A stretch of 6,346 nt of DNA from contig CAYXKM010000047.1 of NCBI GenBank assembly GCA_964465665.1, positions 1 to 6,346 on the forward strand, written 5' to 3'. The translations under genes were made by a program, and so were the position numbers. Positions 1 through 6,012 of this stretch are shown in pieces. The DNA comes from JAKEGN01 sp964465665 (GTDB lineage: Bacteria > Pseudomonadota > Gammaproteobacteria > Steroidobacterales > Woeseiaceae). Numbering within the stretch: the stretch's first letter is position 1; every line of letters starts with the position of its first letter. The notes below the pieces were generated by a model. It did not search any database. It was not told the origin of the DNA and saw only the letters and a program-made list of their open reading frames with translations.

Positions 1-470
1 TCGATCGGCTGACAGGGCCGGTTGGTGACGAAGAACAATTCGACACCGGCGGCTCGTGCCTGTCGCGCAAAGTCGGCGGCACCGGGCAGGGCGCGGGCAA
101 TCGTGGCATCGCTCCAGTCGTTCAGTTTGGCATTGGTGAACGGGGGCACATAGGTCGCCTGAAACTCGGCGTTGCTCACTGTCGTTTCGTCGATGTCGAA
201 TACGATGGCGGGCGGCAATTCGCCGGCATCCCTCTGGTCCGGCAGAGCGCTCCAGTTCCTGTCGGCAAGCGCCGTTTCGAGAAAGTCACTCGCGGCGCGG
301 TAAGCTTGCAAGCTGAGCGCCTCGAATTCCGCGGCGGTGAGTACCCATTTCACGCCGCCGTGCACAGCCTCCTCTGGTTCTTCATCGATTTCGCCGGTCG
401 CCACGCAGGATACGCACGCTGCCAGCGATGCCGCGAGCACCAAAAGCTCTCTCATTCGCCTAGAAGGCAT
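1..470 (-). CDS. HAD-family acid phosphatase lipoprotein (class C / e(P4)-like), 3' end outside window
   Basis: Partial gene; about 156 N-terminal codons are visible and the frame is open to the window edge. From the ATG at 470 the protein starts MPSRRMRELLVLAASLAAC: a basic n-region, a short hydrophobic stretch and a lipobox L16-A17-A18 before C19, so an exported lipoprotein is predicted. HAD motif I is FDIDET at residues 91-96, with D92 the expected nucleophile and D94 the general acid/base. Motif II is FFVTNR at 146-151 with T149. The order lipobox, acidic linker, motif I, motif II matches the HAD acid phosphatases that include Haemophilus lipoprotein e(P4), a 5'-nucleotidase/phosphomonoesterase; motif III and the C-terminal Asp motif lie outside the window. 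Start: the frame also allows ATGs at 527, 518 and 455. I prefer 470 because GGGGGAG lies just upstream (3-nt gap, short) and it places the Arg residues before the hydrophobic core. It is divergent from the 5'-nucleotidase gene at 708, suggesting related roles in nucleotide or phosphate scavenging (inference). Family call firm, exact substrate unknown. Confidence 0.88.
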   Translation of the reverse strand, partial: MPSRRMRELLVLAASLAACVSCVATGEIDEEPEEAVHGGVKWVLTAAEFEALSLQAYRAASDFLETALADRNWSALPDQRDAGELPPAIVFDIDETTVSNAEFQATYVPPFTNAKLNDWSDATIARALPGAADFARQARAAGVELFFVTNRPCQPI

Positions 471-539
471 ACACTCCCCCGCATCCTGCTTCGACTGCAA
501 ATCGTTCTGCAGCTCCATGGTTTTCATAGGATTTTACAC

Positions 540-696
540 CGAATTTCGGTGACAGTAACCTTCGAATTTCGGTGACAGTAACCTCAAATCCGAATTAGGG
601 ATACTGCGAATTTCGGTGACAGTAACCTAAAATCCTAATTAAGGTTACAGTCACCGAAAATCGGCTGAGTTAAGGTAACTATCACTCGAAATTGCG
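540..696. repeat. Array of five 22-bp palindromic-core repeats in divergent intergenic region
   Basis: Three identical 22-bp direct copies lie at 540-561, 563-584 and 607-628. Each begins CGAATTTC and continues with the core GGTGACAGTAACC plus T. An inverted copy at 642-663 matches at 20 of 22 positions. A second inverted, degenerate copy at 673-696 matches all but two positions if two single-base insertions are allowed. The core is a hyphenated palindrome (GGTnACnGTnACC), as expected for either a dimeric-protein site or a REP-type element. Copies 1 and 2 are 23 bp apart and copies 2 and 3 are 44 bp apart, so they keep an approximate 22-bp register; the gap 585-606 holds a poor half copy (AGGGATACTG). 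The array fills most of the space between the two divergent phosphatase genes and its last copy ends 11 bp before the ATG at 708. It could be a mobile palindromic repeat family or a regulatory array; the sequence alone does not decide. No convincing sigma-70 promoter could be picked out in 471-707. Confidence 0.9.
607..663. other. Long imperfect hairpin formed by repeat copies 3 and 4
   Basis: Copy 3 (607-628) and inverted copy 4 (642-663) can pair as arms of one stem. Extending through the flanking A/T bases gives roughly 25 paired positions (607-631 with 639-663) interrupted by three mismatches (610/660, 621/649 and 629/641), with a 7-base loop at 632-638. There is no T-tract directly after the stem on either strand, so it does not look like an intrinsic terminator. 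If transcription of the gene at 708 starts upstream of 607, this stem would sit in its 5' leader; otherwise it would act only as a DNA cruciform or as paired protein sites. Confidence 0.75.
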
Positions 697-707
697 GAAT
701 AACGAAG

Positions 708-2297
708 ATGGGACGATTTTGTCGATTGCTGGTGCCGATATTGGTCGCTATTGCCGCATGCGCGCGGCCGGGTGGCGACACGCCGGACTTGACGTTGGTT
801 CATCTCAACGACGTTTACCGCATCGACGCGGTCGAGGACGGCAGCCGGGGAGGAATGTCGCGGGTTGCCACCCTCGCACGGCGATTGAAGGCCGACGGAC
901 GGGAGGTGCGGATCACTCACGGCGGCGATTTTCTCTACCCCTCGCTCGAGAGCCAGCTTTGGGCGGGCGAACAGATGATCGAAGCGATGAATTTCCTGCA
1001 CGATCTTGCGCCGATGCTGGTGGTCCCGGGAAATCACGAGTTCGACCCACGGACGCCGGACTCGTTGATCAACGCTGTGCGCCAGTCCCGGTTCACATGG
1101 CTGTCCGACAACGTGGAGTATGCAACCGGCGATGCCGAAGTTGATGCCGCTTTCCAGCGGAGATTCACATTTTCAACGGGCGAGCGGACCGTTGGCGTTT
1201 TCTCCCTGACGATGACGGAGGACTCCGGCGGCAGCCGCGAATACGCGCGTATCGAAGATCGCTACGTCGAGATTGCTGCCAGACAGATCGAGCTACTGGA
1301 GTCCAAAGGCGTCGATTTCATTTTCGGCCTGACGCACCTGTACCTGGAGGACGACAGGCGCATTGCAGCGCTCAGGGCAAAGCACCCGAAATTCCTGTTC
1401 ATCGTCGGCGGGCATGAGCACGAACCGGAGTTCGAGGAGGGCGATGCCAACACTGCCATCATCATGAAAGGCGCATCCAATGCTCGCACCATCTGGCAGA
1501 TCAATATTCGTTTCCCCGAGGGCAGCGCACTGCCGCGGGTCGATACGTCCGTCCTCAGCATTGATGAATCGATCCCGTACGACGAGGGCTACCAGGTCAT
1601 TGCAGATCGATGGCGGCAGAAGCTACTGGAGACGGCGCCCTTCCTCGAAAGCAAACTGGGAGTGGCTGCGGTACCGCTTGACGGGCGCGAAGTCGCGATA
1701 CGCAACGACGAAAGCAATTTCGGAAATTTCATCGTCGACCAGATGCGCGATGCGTTCGGCCAGCCGTCGGCCGACCTTGCCTTCATCAACAGCGGCACTC
1801 TGCGGCTGGATGATTTCATCGCGGGCGACATCACCTTCGAGGACATCGGCAGAACCTTCGGTTTCTCGTCGTTCCTGCGATACATGACGATCGGCGGTGG
1901 CGATTTCAGAACTTTGCTCGAGGCGGGTTTTCGCGGTGTAGGACCGAGCAAGGGTTATTTCCCGCAGGTCTCGGGTTTTCGTATTTGTGTCGATCGCAGC
2001 CGGCCAAACGGCAGCCGCATCGTGCAGATGCTGGTGCCAGTCGACAATGGCTGGTCCGAGATCGACGCGAACAAAGACTACCTGCTGGTAGCGCCCGACT
2101 ATATCTATCGCGGCGGCGACGGCTACGATTTCTCGAAAGCGCGCGATGCCTCGCGCCCGGGATCGGAGCTGCAGTACCTGGTGCTGGATGCAATTCTCAA
2201 TGCACAGGCCAATGGCGACAAGGTCGGTGCCGCGATCGATCCGGCAGGACGGCGCATTGCGTTTCTGCAGGAAGGCGAAACAGCCTGCTTCAAATGA
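708..2297 (+). CDS. Lipoprotein 5'-nucleotidase / bifunctional metallophosphoesterase (UshA type)
   Basis: A complete 529-residue protein of the two-domain 5'-nucleotidase family, which hydrolyses nucleoside monophosphates or related phosphoesters outside the cytoplasm with a dinuclear metal centre. The N-terminus MGRFCRLLVPILVAIAAC carries a hydrophobic stretch and a lipobox ending at C18, so it is probably membrane-anchored. The calcineurin-like domain (about 27-270) shows HLNDVY at 32-37, HGGDF at 71-75, PGNHEFD at 107-113, GLTH at 207-210 and GGHEHE at 234-239, covering the metal-ligand motifs in order. The usual D-x-H of the first motif is D35-x-Y37 here. The C-terminal 5'-nucleotidase domain (about 315-520) has SNFGNFIVDQMR at 336-347, NSGTLR at 361-366 and GGDGYDF at 469-475, the last resembling the substrate-binding loop. 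The ATG at 708 is favoured because it gives the lipobox signal; the ribosome site is weak (GCGGA at 694-698). It is divergent from the HAD phosphatase gene and convergent with the TonB receptor gene. Family call is firm; substrate (AMP, UDP-sugar, other) is not determined. Confidence 0.93.
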   Translation: MGRFCRLLVPILVAIAACARPGGDTPDLTLVHLNDVYRIDAVEDGSRGGMSRVATLARRLKADGREVRITHGGDFLYPSLESQLWAGEQMIEAMNFLHDLAPMLVVPGNHEFDPRTPDSLINAVRQSRFTWLSDNVEYATGDAEVDAAFQRRFTFSTGERTVGVFSLTMTEDSGGSREYARIEDRYVEIAARQIELLESKGVDFIFGLTHLYLEDDRRIAALRAKHPKFLFIVGGHEHEPEFEEGDANTAIIMKGASNARTIWQINIRFPEGSALPRVDTSVLSIDESIPYDEGYQVIADRWRQKLLETAPFLESKLGVAAVPLDGREVAIRNDESNFGNFIVDQMRDAFGQPSADLAFINSGTLRLDDFIAGDITFEDIGRTFGFSSFLRYMTIGGGDFRTLLEAGFRGVGPSKGYFPQVSGFRICVDRSRPNGSRIVQMLVPVDNGWSEIDANKDYLLVAPDYIYRGGDGYDFSKARDASRPGSELQYLVLDAILNAQANGDKVGAAIDPAGRRIAFLQEGETACFK

Positions 2298-2314
2298 TCG
2301 TTTTTGATCGCAAG

Positions 2315-2380
2315 GTCGCCTGCACTGCAGGCTCCTACAATGCTTCTATCGTCCCTGTAGGAGCCTGCATTGCAGGCGAC
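2315..2380. repeat. Inverted pair of GTAG-headed REP-like palindromes (REPIN/BIME-like)
   Basis: Two 25-bp arms, 2315-2339 and 2356-2380, are reverse complements with a single mismatch and enclose a 16-base loop (2340-2355). Each arm is itself a REP-like unit: a TGTAGGAG head followed by the palindrome GCCTGCANTGCAGGC and a GAC end. The architecture, a GTAG head before a short palindrome with two units in head-facing inverted order, is that described for RAYT-associated REP elements in Pseudomonas, Stenotrophomonas and Xanthomonas (established knowledge). Assignment of this copy to that class is inference from form. It starts 17 bp after the stop codon of the 5'-nucleotidase gene and so would end its transcript with a strong stem-loop that could stabilise the 3' end. 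No transposase gene is in the window. Confidence 0.85.
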
Positions 2381-2399
2381 AACAAAACACACCGCGACC

Positions 2400-2429
2400 A
2401 AAAAAAAGGGCGGCCTGGTGGCCGCCCTT
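2400..2429 (-). terminator. Intrinsic terminator of the TonB-dependent receptor gene
   Basis: Read on the minus strand, an 8-bp all-GC stem GGGCGGCC with loop ACCA and arm GGCCGCCC is followed at once by eight T residues (2407 down to 2400). It begins about 22 bases after the receptor stop codon. Two extra A-T pairs extend the stem on both sides. On the plus strand the hairpin is followed by TTCATCTTTT, a poorer T-tract, so it may also stop read-through from the convergent 5'-nucleotidase gene. Confidence 0.93.
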
Positions 2430-2451
2430 CATCTTTTCCACTTGTGTCTTT

Positions 2452-5400
2452 CTAGAAATCGTAACTGATGCCGAAGCGGATCTCCCACAACGACGCATCC
2501 GATACCCGGCCCTGTGGCGCCGGCGAGAAGAACTGCTGATACACGTACGGGCCTGGACCGGTGTTCTCGGCAATCTGTACGACCGACTGATTGCGAGGGA
2601 ACCCGTATTCCTTGAGTACGCCCCAGTCGTCGTTAATCAGGTTGCCGACGTTCTCGATCAGTACAAAAGCGGCGAACCGGTGGTCTTCGCCGAAGCCGGG
2701 GAATTCCTGTTCGACCCTGACGTCGTACTTGTGCCACCAGCCGCTGGTCAGCGAATTGCGCGGCGCAATCCCTCCGGCATAGCGGTCGAGGTCGTTGTCG
2801 GCCAGATAGGCGAAGAACGCAGTCTGATCGAAGCCAGGATCGAAAATGACGTTCGGATCCGTTGGACCGGTCGGCACGTAGATTAGGTGCCGGAAGTCCA
2901 GGGTGTCGCCAAACAGGTCGCCGGCATTGGAATAAACAGCGCTTGCCGGGACGCCTTCATTCACACGCCCGAACAACGTGAACTTGGTCTCGTATTCGCC
3001 GAAGAACGCTCGCCGGTAATTGGCGCGGACCGTAAAGCGGTGCCGAACGTTGTAGTTGGATCGCGCGACATCCGGATCGTTTGGGTCCGACACCGAGATG
3101 TTGACGTAGTTGGAGAACGCCACCGAGCTGGTCATCGGGCTGACTTCGGTCGATTCGGTGTAGGCGTAACCCAAGGTCCAGTCGAGGCCCCAGTCGTGGG
3201 ACTTCGCCAGCGCCAGTGACCATACGTCAGAATCACCGTCATCGCTTGCATTAGTCAGGATGAAATCCTGATTGAAATTGCGGTTGCTGCAATTAACAGT
3301 ATCTGCGGGATCAATCGCGCAATCCGGGTCGCGGCGATCGATGCTGCGATACAACGGACGTCCGTCCGGCGCCGTACCGATCTGCTCGAGAGTCGAATCC
3401 ACGATCAAAGCCGAGTCTTCCTTCTCGGTGTGCAGGTAATCGACCATCAGGCGATAGTCGTCGCCAAGGAATCCGGCATTGAAATCCCAGGTCGCACCAA
3501 GTGCGAATTTCCATTCCTTGGGAATCTTGAAATTCGGATCCAGGGCGTTGACGCTGCTGTCCGCCGAGCCGGTCGTCACCCCGTCAACGAGGGACTGCGG
3601 AATATCGAATAGCGGCAGCCCGCCACCGTCGTGCGGAAGGGTGAACAGGCTGTCCGGCGTAGCATGCAGGTCGAACATGCTGACCTGTACCACTGTCACG
3701 CCGTCGTTCGAGTAATTGTTCGACAGCCAGACGTTCGGGTTACCGCCGGAATACAGGCCAGCGCCACCGCGGAAGCTTAAGGTATCGGAGAAATCCCAGT
3801 TGAATCCGAGCCGTGGCTGGACCAGGCCTTCGCCATCGAAAGTACTCTGGTTGGAGTAGCCGTTGCGGGCGAAGAAGTTGGCATTCTCGCGCGGCGCGTC
3901 GCTGCTAGTGTACCAGTCGTACCGCACGCCGGCGACCAGGGTCACGGCGCCGTCTGCGATCGGGAACTCGTCCTGCAGATAGAACGCATTGATCTCGTAG
4001 CCGAACTCGGCGCTGCCGTTGGCGGGCACGTTGGACGGCGCGGCGTTGCCGTAGAACACGTCGTCCGGGTCTCCGGTTTCGAAGTTATCGATGCACCCGT
4101 CAAAAGTCAGCGGATCGGTCGGCGAGCATCCGACGTCGAATCGCACTTCGCTCTCGGTATGCTGGATGAAGAGGTTGAACACGCTGAACTCTTCGCGCTC
4201 CCAGCCGCCGGTGATTACGTGGTCGTTCATCGTGTACGTGCCGGCCAGTTTGTAGCTCGTATTGTCGTAATACAGTTTGTTCGACTGCCGGGAGTCGTCT
4301 CCGCCGAGGTACACTGTGGCGATCTGCGGGCTGATCGGGCCGGCGACGCCGTCCGGATCGTTGATGGTGCGTACCTGCACTTCGCCGAAGCCCGGTTCGC
4401 CTTGCGAAATTTGGCGGTTATCCAGCTCGCCGTAGGAGACGCGCAATTCGGTGGTGAAATTGTCGTTCCAGCTCGAGAACAACTGGCCGACGTGGGACTT
4501 CAGCTCGGCGCCTCGTTCATAGTAGTGGTCGGCAAATTCGTATTCAGTGTCGCCATCGTCGGATTCGTTGATGTTGAACCCGTCGTTAAACGTGTACGTA
4601 TAAGCTGCACGATGGCTGTCGTTGACGTTCCAGTCCAGCTTAATGAGGTATTTTTCATCATCGTTCGGCAGGCTGGGCACTGCCGGGCTGACAGTGTAGC
4701 CGTACACGTCCTGGGCGATCTGGGCAATCCGGTCGAGCTGCGCCTGGCTGGCACCAAGTACCGGCACGGCAGAACTCGAATCGGCTGAGCCGCGGCCGAA
4801 TATGTTGGCGCCCTCGAGTTTTTCGTAAGCGGCGAAGAAGAACAGCTTGTCCTGCATGATCGGGCCGCTGAAGGACAGGCCATAACGTTTTTCCTCGAAC
4901 GATCCGAGGGTGAGGTCGTCGCCTTCGAGTTGGTCGCCGCTCAGAGAGTCATCGGTGTAGTCGTAGAACACCGATCCGTGAAATTCGTTTTCGCCGGATT
5001 TGGTAACGGCGTTGATATTGCACGCGGTGAAACCGCCGTACTGGACGTCAAACGGTGCCAGTTCGACAGACACCTGCTCGATGGCATCGTAGGGAAACGG
5101 CATGCGCTCAGTCGGATAGCCGTTGCTGTTCAAACCGAAATTGTCGTTCAGACGCACGCCGTCGACTGTCAGCGAATTGAAGCGGGCGTTGGCGCCTGCG
5201 CACTGCACGGCGTCATTGAATGCCTCATCGACGTAAATACGCGGGTCGATGGAAATAACGTCATTGATGTTGCGGTTGATCGCCGGGGCATCTTCCAGAT
5301 CGGCGAGCGTGAAAGTGGCCGAAGGACCGAGAGCCACCTGCGCTGTTTGCAGAGCGGTGGCGGTCACGACAATTTCTTCCACCGCGGCTGCACCGAGTGC

Positions 5401-5757
5401 GAGGTCGAACGTGAACGTGTCGCCCAGCCCGAGGTACACGTCGGTGATGCTCTGTGGGGCGTGTTCGCTCGATTGAATGGCAATGCTGTAGGGACCGCCG
5501 ACCCGTAACCCGCCAACCGAAAACTGCCCGGTGCTGCTGGTGACTACCGAGCGGCTCGAACCGGTGCGTTGATCCACGACCGTGACCGTCGCGCCGGCCG
5601 CCGGAGCGCCGTCCGGGCCGCTGATCGTGCCACGTACTGCCGAGGTGGTTTCCTGTGCGAATCCCGCAACAGACATGGCAAGCAATACCATCGTTGCGAA
5701 AAACGCGCGCCCAATGTTCAGAAACGATGGGCATGGGAAATGTCTGGTGTTTGTCAT
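2452..5757 (-). CDS. TonB-dependent receptor, Oar-like, with N-terminal carboxypeptidase-regulatory-like domain
   Basis: A complete 1101-residue outer-membrane receptor expected to take up a large ligand using TonB energy. Residues 1-34 form a signal peptide (hydrophobic FFATMVLLAMSVAG, cleavage predicted after GFA34). Residues about 36-122 are a carboxypeptidase-regulatory-like beta-sandwich (VRGTISGPDGAPAAGATVTV and GQFSVGGL). VEEIVVTATA at 126-135 resembles the TonB-box/plug entry. The plug follows (about 145-260) with LTVDGVRLNDNFG at 196-208 and INAVTKSGENEFHGS at 248-262. The remainder is a beta-barrel ending in ...GISYDF with a C-terminal Phe, the usual outer-membrane insertion signal. 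The mature protein has six cysteines that fall into pairs: C186/C246, C544/C555 and C813/C823; the last two pairs lie in Asp-rich, probably extracellular loops. The start at 5757 is preceded by GGGGA with 6-nt spacing and yields the signal peptide. The gene is 255 bp downstream of the EEP gene on the same strand and is followed by a strong terminator. Ligand is unknown; the family includes receptors implicated in peptide or protein uptake, while the neighbouring phosphoesterases hint at phosphorylated compounds (inference). Confidence 0.95.
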   Translation of the reverse strand: MTNTRHFPCPSFLNIGRAFFATMVLLAMSVAGFAQETTSAVRGTISGPDGAPAAGATVTVVDQRTGSSRSVVTSSTGQFSVGGLRVGGPYSIAIQSSEHAPQSITDVYLGLGDTFTFDLALGAAAVEEIVVTATALQTAQVALGPSATFTLADLEDAPAINRNINDVISIDPRIYVDEAFNDAVQCAGANARFNSLTVDGVRLNDNFGLNSNGYPTERMPFPYDAIEQVSVELAPFDVQYGGFTACNINAVTKSGENEFHGSVFYDYTDDSLSGDQLEGDDLTLGSFEEKRYGLSFSGPIMQDKLFFFAAYEKLEGANIFGRGSADSSSAVPVLGASQAQLDRIAQIAQDVYGYTVSPAVPSLPNDDEKYLIKLDWNVNDSHRAAYTYTFNDGFNINESDDGDTEYEFADHYYERGAELKSHVGQLFSSWNDNFTTELRVSYGELDNRQISQGEPGFGEVQVRTINDPDGVAGPISPQIATVYLGGDDSRQSNKLYYDNTSYKLAGTYTMNDHVITGGWEREEFSVFNLFIQHTESEVRFDVGCSPTDPLTFDGCIDNFETGDPDDVFYGNAAPSNVPANGSAEFGYEINAFYLQDEFPIADGAVTLVAGVRYDWYTSSDAPRENANFFARNGYSNQSTFDGEGLVQPRLGFNWDFSDTLSFRGGAGLYSGGNPNVWLSNNYSNDGVTVVQVSMFDLHATPDSLFTLPHDGGGLPLFDIPQSLVDGVTTGSADSSVNALDPNFKIPKEWKFALGATWDFNAGFLGDDYRLMVDYLHTEKEDSALIVDSTLEQIGTAPDGRPLYRSIDRRDPDCAIDPADTVNCSNRNFNQDFILTNASDDGDSDVWSLALAKSHDWGLDWTLGYAYTESTEVSPMTSSVAFSNYVNISVSDPNDPDVARSNYNVRHRFTVRANYRRAFFGEYETKFTLFGRVNEGVPASAVYSNAGDLFGDTLDFRHLIYVPTGPTDPNVIFDPGFDQTAFFAYLADNDLDRYAGGIAPRNSLTSGWWHKYDVRVEQEFPGFGEDHRFAAFVLIENVGNLINDDWGVLKEYGFPRNQSVVQIAENTGPGPYVYQQFFSPAPQGRVSDASLWEIRFGISYDF

Positions 5758-5876
5758 TGTCGATCCCCGCGATTTGAATGGGAGCGAAACAATATGCCAG
5801 CAATATGACAGCTTGATTTCGCTCGGGAAGAAGTTCAGTCGGGCCGCCGCAACGTGCGCCAGCTCTGCTGCTTCGA

Positions 5877-5890
5877 TTGCTTTAAAGCAA
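5877..5890. promoter_or_regulatory. 14-bp perfect palindrome upstream of TonB receptor gene (possible operator)
   Basis: TTGCTTTAAAGCAA is a perfect palindrome lying about 120 bp upstream of the receptor start codon and about 120 bp downstream of the EEP stop codon. Its form is that of a site for a dimeric helix-turn-helix regulator. I could not match it to a named regulator, and no clear -35/-10 pair could be placed around it, so its role as an operator is only a suggestion. Confidence 0.35.
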
Positions 5891-5925
5891 ATCTAACGCA
5901 GGCAAAATGGCGGCGCAATCAAGGT

Positions 5926-5974
5926 TTTTGGCGGGTTCCCGGACCCTCCGGAGGAGGGTTTGTTACCGCCGAAA
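5926..5974. other. Two-tier hairpin in the spacer between EEP and TonB receptor genes
   Basis: An inner 7-bp stem, ACCCTCC at 5943-5949 with GGAGGGT at 5953-5959 and a 3-base loop, is enclosed by an outer stem of GGCGG (5930-5934) with CCGCC (5966-5970). The outer stem can be extended by T/A pairs to 5926 and 5974 with one mismatch or wobble. The two stems are separated by internal-loop strands of 8 and 6 bases. Neither strand shows a T-tract after the structure, so it is not a standard terminator for the EEP gene. It may be a structured leader, an mRNA-processing signal or chance. The rest of 5758-6012 shows no reading frame I would call a gene. Confidence 0.4.
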
Positions 5975-6012
5975 GCACTGCGTTCGAAACACCATCAAAA
6001 TGCCATGGCAAT

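Noticed and set aside
306..575. 89-codon plus-strand frame running from the HAD phosphatase gene into the repeats
   Set aside because: Antisense to the HAD phosphatase signal peptide and ends within repeat copy 2; the His/Arg-rich product has no domain, while the minus frame has clear HAD motifs.
540..584. Pho box for PhoB
   Set aside because: The reverse strand of each repeat contains CTGTCAC, close to the PhoB half-site CTGTCAT, and the neighbours are phosphatases; but PhoB sites need half-sites 11 bp apart and the intermediate half-site is missing, so only a 22-23-bp spacing is seen.
540..628. Iterons of a replication origin
   Set aside because: The 22-bp direct repeats have iteron-like size, but there is no replication initiator gene, no AT-rich melting region or DnaA box that I can see, and inverted copies follow.
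540..663. CRISPR array
   Set aside because: Repeats are only 22 bp, gaps are 1-22 bp and unequal, later copies are inverted, and no cas genes are present.
651..1037. 128-codon minus-strand frame opposite the start of the 5'-nucleotidase gene
   Set aside because: Shadow of the metallophosphoesterase domain, without recognisable motifs or a ribosome site.
4159..4788. 209-codon open frame on the plus strand
   Set aside because: It lies wholly antisense within the well-supported TonB receptor gene, shows no recognisable domain, and long antisense frames are expected in GC-rich coding DNA.
4930..5508. 192-codon open frame on the plus strand
   Set aside because: Antisense to the plug region of the receptor gene; Val/Gly/Arg-rich composition typical of a shadow frame and no family resemblance.
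5943..5959. Intrinsic terminator of the EEP gene
   Set aside because: A good 7-bp GC stem, but on the minus strand it is followed by CCGGGAACCC and not by a T-tract.
5940..5980. Glycine-type riboswitch upstream of the receptor
   Set aside because: ACCGCCGAAAG resembles part of the glycine aptamer, but it is on the strand opposite to the receptor gene and the other conserved blocks are missing.
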